Shown: piece after piece, positions 57,450-64,000 of the stretch | Layout of the letters: the number at the start of each line of letters is the position of its first letter | Numbering within the stretch: position 1 is the stretch's first letter | Source of the DNA: Chelydra serpentina | Taxonomy: Eukaryota; Chordata; Testudines; Chelydridae | Assembly: GCA_037349315.1 (NCBI GenBank) | Contig: JBAIAC010000008.1 | Location: 37,360,001-37,424,000 of the forward strand | DNA: 64,000 bases | Direction of reading: 5' to 3' | Notes under the pieces: model-generated | The model's database searches: none | What the model was told of the DNA's origin: nothing | The model's input: only the letters and a program-made list of their open reading frames with translations | Position numbers and translations under genes: made by a program

Positions 57450-59940
57450 ATCGCCCCAGGAGAGAAGAAAACAACTAGAATTGTTTCAGGCTGTCACGGC
57501 AGAGACTCAGAGGGAGTTTGAAGGAGTGGTGGGACTATCATTTGTTTCCTGATTTATAGGAGCTTGTGCGTTCCACAGAGCCCGAGAACAGTAAATCCTC
57601 CTAGAGAAGAGCCCTGGGAAGATATGCACATGCACAATTATATTTTGCATTTGAATTTGTGATAATAACAAGTACTATAAATTGGGAAGACCCCTTCCCC
57701 AAAGCGTTGTCTTTCAAAGAGTTGTTATTGACGATATTCACAGATGTTTCAAGATACAAGTAAACTCTTATGTATTCAAAGAGAGAGAGACAGTGAGTGA
57801 GTGATTTAGTAAACAGTTTCCTTTAGAATTTGGGTCACTCTCCTTCTAACAGAAATTTAATTCTGTATAATACAGACAGATAGATATCAAAGTCCTGAAA
57901 AGACTAAACTCTGGCCTGTACCATAGCAGAAAGGTAAGCTGAGGTACAAGAAGGGGAAAAAGTACTATACCTGATGATAGCATATTGTCTCCCCCAAACC
58001 TAATGCACAAGGGCTGCAGTTGTAGCTGTATAGCAGATGCAATACAGAAAGAATTTTCCTTATATACCCCACTTTCCTCCTTAGTGCACCCATTCAGAGA
58101 CTGACTACAGTCCAGTCCTATGAAACCTGGGTGGAACTGAACACCCATCATTTAAACCAACACATTTAAATGCCATTCCATTTCTGTCATATACTGTAGT
58201 CACTGTGGGTAAGGTTTTCAATATTGCACTTACAAACTGGGTGGCCTGTCAGCAACAAATACATTATCTGGGCTTTGGGCTCACGCTAATTCACTTTTGC
58301 ATTTGTATCGAGTTGCAGTGTTTACAGTGTAAGGAAAGACACAGCAAATCATTGCAATCAATACTTACATAGCAAATATAGATTTTAAAATTGTGAAATG
58401 TGTTCTCCGGTCTTGCTGGGCCAAGATAAAGAAGCACATATGTTGAGGAAAACCACTTGCTGTTGGGAGACCCCTGCAATCCCTAAGCACAGGGAGGAGC
58501 AATTTAGCATTAACTGTCACTTTTCTCTGTTGGTTCAGGGTAAGTCAAATACAAGAGACAGAGGGAGTGTAGATTTAGAGAGAAGATGGGGATTTCCATT
58601 CCTATGTGACAAAATGTTATTTGCTAAGAGACTTAAAGCTGAGTGAATAGTAGAAAAATGTACTTCTGATTGTATTCACTTAATCTGATTTTTTATTCAG
58701 TCCAAACACCTTTATACTCTTTTTAAAAAAATCACTTTTCCCCCAAACATTTGGTTTTTTATTTAAGTGCGTTTGTGATGGAGCATTTAGTCACGTAAAT
58801 ATGGGTTTTCAACTCAGCATCCTACCACGCCTGCTCCTGTAAACATTGGCTTTGCATATTTGTGAGTCAGGCCATAAGAGAAAGGGATGAGACAAGAAGG
58901 CTATTTTAAAATCACTGGTGTTCTCAAACAAAATCAATGCACCATCAACATGAGCGCTAGTAAGCAGGAGAGGGAAAAATGTGAGCGAAGAGAACGAAAA
59001 TATGAACAGCAGAAAGATCCCTTGCCTAGAGACACTTGCATGAGGTCCAGCCTCAGGACAATATGGTCAAAAATGGATCATCACCTGCATCTATCATGGT
59101 ACAGGGAGAAGTATATCAACTTTCAGCCAGATGGTCACCCATCACCACAATGTCGAAGGGGAGGAAAATCAGTCCCACTGCTGTTGCCAGTGAGAAATGG
59201 GAAGCTGGCAAACAGTGGCACCAACTAAGGAGGAAAACTGGGGGATGGTATGGCAAGAGTAATTAATTGGTGAGAAAGTGACAGGAGAAAACTGAATGTA
59301 AAGTCTGCTAGACAGACATTTAATCTGTTTTAGATTTTGCTCTCATTCTCCCTCAGAGAGGAAAGATCTCAGCTATTTTTAAATCTAGGGTTCACATATG
59401 TAATCAGATATGCTCTTTCTTGTGCAAAAAAGGACAGGAAACAATTTTAGATGTTCTAAATTTTCTTATGCCTACTTATCTCCTGCTGCTTCTTTCACTC
59501 TAAAGTGCTCTTCACTCTGCCCCTAAAACTCAATGCACTAATGATTTAGTCATTCAATGCTCCTGTTTATATAAATTAAGTAATCCAATCAGGGAAAGAC
59601 AATACTATTCCTTGTAATATAGGTGCCCAGTCTCATGCCTTGAATATCAGATTACAAATATAAAATACTCTAAAAGAATTGGGGAAACAGACAGCAAGGT
59701 AAGGAAATAAAGAGAGAAGGGGGACCAAGAGAAGGGAAATGGTGTGAACACCAGAGGATTTAATGTAGGAAGGAAGTTTAATAAAGGAGGAGTCAAGAGA
59801 ATTTGGCATGAGTCATGTGAACATGTTGTCCGAGTGAGGAGAAAGGGGTGGCTGTGGGAAGCTACTGGATGAAGGGGGTCAAACTTTTGATTTCTGCTTT
59901 AGGGGCCAACCACGTATCATTATGCCTCTCAATGAAACTC
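57450..59940. other. Intron sequence, nothing recognised
   Basis: A short (GA)n run at about 57781. A 113-codon open frame at 58887-59228 overlaps another and has no known domain. Confidence 0.4.
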
Positions 59941-60333
59941 AATAGACTGAACCACTATGATCATCTAGTCTGACCTCCTGCACAACACAGGCCTCAGAAT
60001 CTCACCCACCCATTCCTGTAATAAACCCCTAACCTATGTCTGAGCTACTGAAGTCCTCAAATCATGGTTTAAAGACTTCAAGGTGCAGAGAATCCTCCAG
60101 CAAGTGACCCGGGTCCACGCTGCAGAGGAAGGCGAAAAACCCCCAGGGCCTCTGCCAATCTGCCCTAGAGGAAAATTCCTTCCTGACCCCAAATATGGCG
60201 ATCAGCTAAACCCCCAGAATGTGGGCAAGACTCACCAGCCAGACACCCAGGAAAGAATTCTCTGTAGGAACTCAGATCGCACCCCATCTAATATCCCATC
60301 ACAGGTCATTGCGAAAGATCAATTAATTGCCCA

Positions 60334-61292
60334 TCATACCATCTCCTCCATAAACTTATCAAGCTTAGTCTTGAAGCCAGATAGGTCTTTTGCCCACACT
60401 GCTCCCCTTGGAAGGCTGTTCCAGAACTTCACTCCTCTGGTGGTTAGAAACCTTCGTCTAATTACAAGTCTAAACTTCCTGATGGCCAGTTTATACCCAT
60501 TTGTTCTTGTGTCCCCATTGACACTGAGCTTAAATAATTCCTGTCCCTCCCTGGTATTTATCCCTCTGATATATTTATAGAGAGCAATCATATCTCCCCT
60601 CAGCCTGCTTTGGTTAGGCTAAACAAGCCAAGCTCCTTGAGTCTCCTTTCATAAGACAAGTTTTCCATTCCTCGGATCATCCTAGTAGCCATTCTCTGTA
60701 CCTGTTCCAGTTTGAATTCATCCTTCTTGAACATGGGAGACTGGAACTGCACACAGTATTCCAGATGAGGTCTCACTAGTGCCTTGTATAACGGTACTAA
60801 CACCTCCTTATATCTACTGGAAATACCTCGCCTCATACATCCCAAGACCGCATTAGCTTTTTTCACTGCCATATTACATTGGCAGCTCATAGTCATCCTG
60901 TGGACAATCAATACTCCGAGATCCTTCTCCTCCTCCGTTACTTCCAATTGATGAGTCCCCAGCTTATAACAAAAATTCTTCTTCTTAATCCCTAAGTGCA
61001 TGACCTTGCACTTTTCACAATTAAATGTCATCCTATTACTATTATTCTAGTTTATAAGGTCATCCAGATCTTCCTGTATGTTTTCCCGGTCCTTCTCTGT
61101 ATTGGCAATACCTCCTAGCTTTGTGTCATCTGCAAAATTTATTAGCACACTCCCACTTTTTGTACCGAGGTCAGTAATAAAAAGATTAAATAAGATTGGC
61201 CCCAAAACCGATCCCTCATGAACTCCACTAGTAAGCTCCCTCCAGACTGACAGTTCACCTTTCAGTATGACCTGCAGTAGTCTCCCCTTTAG
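60334..61292 (-). pseudogene. CR1 ORF2: reverse transcriptase core end and C-terminal region
   Basis: The catalytic box is NFADDTKLG (FADD at 61125-61136). Downstream on the minus strand are KVMHLGIKKKNFCYKLG, EEKDLGVLIVHRMTMS, AVLGCMRRGISSRYKEVLVP, LVRPHLEYCVQFQSP and QRMATRMIRGMENLSYERRL in one 143-codon open segment (60600-61031), then NGYKLAIRKFRLVIRRRFLT and FWNSLPRGAV (60334-60591) in another frame. A stop and frame change separate the two near 60600, and a stop precedes the first. The enzyme would copy RNA into DNA at a nicked target. Confidence 0.9.
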
Positions 61293-62690
61293 CTAGTTCC
61301 TTATCCACCTTTCAATTTTCATATTGATCCCCATCTTTTCCAATTTAACTAGTAATTCCCCATGTGGAACCATATCAAATGCCTTACTGAAATCAAGGTA
61401 AATTAGATCCACTGCGTTTCTTTTGTCTAAAAAATCTGTTACCTTCTCAAAGAAGGAGATCAGGTTGGTTTGGCACGATCTACCTTTTGTAAAACCATGT
61501 TGTATTTTATCCCAATTACCATTGACCTCAATGTCCTTAACTACTTTCTCTTTCAAATTTTTTCCCAAGATCTTGCATACTACAGATGTCAAACTAACAG
61601 GCCTGTAGTTACCCAGATCACTTTTTTTTCCTTTCTTAAAAATAGGAACTATCTTAGCAATTCTCCAGTCATATGGTACAACCCCTGAGTTTACAGATTC
61701 ATTGAAAATTCTTGCTAATGGGCTTGCAATTTCATGTGCCAGTTCCTTTAATATTCTTGGATGAAGATTATCTGGGCCCCCCGATTTAGTCCCATTAAGC
61801 TGTTCGAGTTTGGTTTCTACCTCGGATGTGTTAATATCTACCTCCAAATCCTCATTCCCATTTGTCATCCTACTATTATCCCTAAGCTCCTCGTTAGCCT
61901 CATTAAAGACTGAGGCAAAGTATTTGTTTAGATATTGGCAGGGGCGGCTCCAGGCACCAGCGCAGCCTCACGGTCGCTGTGAGGGCGGCAGTCAGGCAGT
62001 CTTTGGCGGCATGGCTGTGGGAGGTCCTCCGGTCCCGTGGTTTTGGCGGCAATTCAGCGGTGAGCATGCCGAAGGCACAAGACCGGCGGATCACCCGCAG
62101 AAACGCCGCCGAATCCACGTTACCAGCGGATCGCCCGCAGGCATGCTTCTGAAGGCTTCCTGTCTGCCGTGCTTGGGGTTGTAAAAACCATAGAGCCGCC
62201 CCTGGATATTGGGCCATGCATAGATTATCCTTAACCTCCACTCCATCCTCAGTGTTTAGCGGTCCCACTTCTTGCTTTGTTTTCTTCCTATTTATATGGC
62301 TATAGAACCTTTTACTATTGGTTTTAATTTCCTTTGCAAGGTCCAACTCTACATGTCTTTTAGCCTTTCTCACTTTATCCCTACATGTTCTGACCTCAAT
62401 AAGGTAGCTTTCTTTGCTGATCCCTCCCATATTCCACTCCTTGTAGGCTTTCTGCTTTTTCTTAATCACCTCTCTGAGATGCTTGCTCATCCAGCTTGGT
62501 CTACAACTCCTGCCTATGAATTTCCCCCCCTTTCTTGGGATGCAAGTTTCTGATAGTTTCTGCAATTTTGACTTGAAGAAATTCCAGGCCTCCTCCACCT
62601 TTAGATCCACAAGTTCTTCAGTCCAATCCACTTCCCTAACTAATTTCCTTAATTTTTTTAAGTTAGCCCTTTTGAAATCAAAACCCTAGT
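61293..62690 (-). pseudogene. CR1 ORF2: reverse transcriptase first part, split by a MITE
   Basis: The upstream piece (about 62690-62205) includes LVDLKVEEAWNFFKSKLQKL, PSWMSKHLREVIKKKQKAY and AKEIKTNSKRFYSHINRKK. The downstream piece (61868-61293) has GTKSGGPDNLHPRILKELAH, IVPIFKKGKKSDLGNYRPVS, QHGFTKGRSCQTNLISFFE and AVDLIYLDFSKAFDMVPHGE, the standard RT blocks with the first catalytic aspartate in YLDFSKAFD. The MITE at 61939-62204 lies between; the RT similarity resumes on its far side. A stop at about 61291 separates it from the FADD-containing part. Confidence 0.92.
61939..62204. mobile_element. hAT-type MITE inserted in CR1 ORF2
   Basis: The ends caggggcggctc and gagccgcccctg are perfect 12-base inverted repeats. 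The flanks gatattgg at 61931-61938 and 62205-62212 are identical 8-base target duplications. The GC-rich 266-base interior has no coding capacity of its own (nearby open frames run through it by chance). It is younger than its host CR1. Confidence 0.95.
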
Positions 62691-62732
62691 CGCAGATTTA
62701 TTTTTGTTTATCCTTCCATTCAGTTTGAACTG

Positions 62733-63592
62733 AATTAGCTCATGATCACTCGAACCAGGTTGTCCCCTACAATCATTTCTTCTATGAGGTCCTCACTACT
62801 CACCAAAACCAAATCTAAAATGGCATCCCCCCTTGTTGGTTCAGCAACTACTTGGTGAAGGAATCCATCAGCTATCACATCTAAAAAAATCTGAGCCCTA
62901 TTATTATTACTGGCATTTGTCCTCCAGTGTATATCTGGGAAGTTAAAGTCTCCCATGATAACAGAATTCCCATTAGTATTTACTTCATTTGAAACATTAA
63001 AGAGGTCTCTATCCATATCCAAATCAGATCCTGGTGGTCTATAGCACACCCCAAGCACTATCCCAGGGGAGGCTCTAGTAGCTTTCTTCCCCAATGTGAT
63101 TTTTGCCCAGACAGACTCTGTCTTATCCATTCCATCACTTCTTATTTCTTTACAGTCTACCTCATCATTGATATACAATGCTACTCCACCGCTTTCCTTT
63201 ATTCCACCTACTTTACCTTTATTCTGTCTTTCCTAAACAGCACATACCTTCCATACCTGTCCTCTAGTCATGCCTACTATTCCACCATGTTTCTGATATC
63301 CCTATAATATCTGGTTTTACTTCCTGCACCAGTAGCTCTAGTTCCTCCATTTCATTACTTAGGTTCCTCGCATTAGTGTACAAACATCTTAATTTTGCTG
63401 TTTGGCCTGGCTCACATTCTTTACCCGATTAGGCATGGACATTCTACCGCCAATATCACCTATTAGACTGGTATCTACACTACCCTTCCTTCTTATGTCC
63501 ATTCTCCTACCCATGGCTATATCCTTTCTTACTTCATTTTCTTCCCTCTCAATGTTAAAATCTGGCGTGGAGATTACCTGGACATCTTCCAA
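62733..63592 (-). pseudogene. CR1 ORF2: apurinic-type endonuclease domain
   Basis: The first part (63395-63240) reads RCLYTNARNLSNEMEELELL and VKPDIIGISETWW, the opening blocks of the endonuclease with the glutamate of the active site. The second (63178-62735) reads VLGVCYRPPGSD, GNSVIMGDFNFPDIHW (the GDFN block) and EPTRGDAILDLVLVS. The domain nicks DNA to start reverse transcription. Stops near 63235 and frame changes near 63393 break it. An open segment upstream (63592-63389) may be the start of ORF2 or the link to ORF1. Confidence 0.9.
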
Positions 63593-63633
63593 CCATCTCC
63601 TGCAAATACCTAGTTTAAAGCTCTCTTAATCAG

Positions 63634-64000
63634 TTATGCCAGCCTCCATCCTAGAAGTCTATTTCCCTCCCTACTCAGGTGAAGTCCATCCCGAGAGAAC
63701 AGTCCTCTGTCCATGAATGCCTCCCAGTGGCCATACATCCCAAAGCCCTCCTTATAGCACCACTGCCTGAGCCATCTATTGATCATCATAATCTTGTCAC
63801 CCCTTTGTTGCCCTTCTCTAGGGACAGGCAGAATCCCACTGAAGATTACCTGAGCCTCGATTTCCTTAAGTGTCTTCCCCAGCCTGGCATAGTCTCCCTT
63901 GATACATTCCAGCGAGAAACTAGCCGTATCACTTGTTCCCACATGAAGGATAATCAGTGGATTCTTTCCCATTCCCGTTAGGATCCTTTTCAGCCTCAGG
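63634..64000 (-). pseudogene. CR1 ORF1 C-terminal esterase-like (SGNH hydrolase) domain
   Basis: From the right edge, with LKRILTGMGKNPLIILHVGT just inside, the open frame encodes ILHVGTSDTA, GDYARLGKTLKEIEAQVIFS, ILPVPREG, INRWLRQWC and RDGLHLSREGNRLL. This is the conserved block pattern of the esterase domain known in ORF1 of CR1 and related LINEs; DGLHLS carries the conserved aspartate-histidine pair of an SGNH hydrolase. The serine-bearing N-terminal part lies beyond the window. No stop interrupts the seen part. A position directly upstream of ORF2 on the same strand supports the call. Confidence 0.85.

Larger units (their letters stand above)
31570..64000 (+). other. GRM8: GRM8 downstream intron (open at the right edge)
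   Basis: The donor gtaagt opens an intron that must run to the next exon, which should encode the rest of the transmembrane domain. No frame in the remaining 32.4 kb shows the expected helix 7 sequence, so the intron is at least that long. It is filled with the repeats listed below. Confidence 0.8.
59943..64000 (-). mobile_element. Long CR1 LINE, least decayed here, runs off the right edge
   Basis: About 4.06 kb of CR1 on the minus strand, minus a 266-base MITE, with long open segments in order: ORF1 C terminus (64000-63634), ORF2 endonuclease, reverse transcriptase and C-terminal region, then a 3' region ending at 59943. The 3' part resembles the fragment at 52697-52868. Several stops and frameshifts mean it cannot make full-length ORF2. 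As CR1 insertions are usually 5'-truncated, a copy reaching into ORF1 is unusual. Confidence 0.93.

Noticed and set aside
59943..64000. Endogenous retrovirus
   Set aside because: There are no long terminal repeats, protease or envelope; the endonuclease and RT blocks are those of a CR1 LINE.

Overview
This is a vertebrate nuclear genomic window, most likely from a turtle (Testudines). The genus call is inference. It rests on several CR1 LINE subfamilies, tRNA-derived SINEs with a CR1-like tail of the type known from hidden-necked turtles, Harbinger and hAT elements with their MITE derivatives, and AT-rich intronic sequence with tiny coding islands. Nothing here looks bacterial or viral: no operons, no ribosome binding sites, no CRISPR array and no rRNA.

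The only host gene I can support is the plus-strand metabotropic glutamate receptor 8 gene (GRM8), seen as two internal exons. The first (3398-3534, 45 whole codons plus a split glycine codon) ends the ligand-binding domain. The second (30634-31569, 312 codons) carries the cysteine-rich domain and transmembrane helices 1 to 6. A 27.1 kb phase-0 intron separates them. The exons upstream, and the next exon with helix 7 and the C-terminal tail, are not in the window, so GRM8 intron sequence also fills the rest.

Layout. 1-2777: decayed Harbinger transposon with a minus-strand Myb/SANT gene. 3398-3534: GRM8 exon. 3535-30633: intron with CR1 copies at 11600-14535 (+), 18400-19880 (+) and 26556-27641 (-), several MITEs, an L2 relic and a three-part nest at 27818-29040. 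30634-31569: GRM8 exon. 31570-64000: downstream intron with an L2 relic (41620-42510), a SINE with clear target duplications (42688-42877), a CR1 interrupted by a Penelope-like element that is itself interrupted by another CR1 (51465-54100), another L2 relic (54150-54640), two clean MITEs (56213-56409, 57326-57445) and a long CR1 (59943-64000, running off the right edge). That last copy still shows an ORF1 esterase domain, endonuclease and reverse transcriptase, and carries a hAT-type MITE in its reverse transcriptase.

I found no new gene system. The best second looks are the Penelope-like element with inverted ends and a GIY-YIG-type motif, the nested insertions that give relative ages, the CR1 esterase domain, and the two-gene Harbinger relic. 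Most open reading frames here are chance or come from repeats. All repeat family names are from pattern recognition without a database search.
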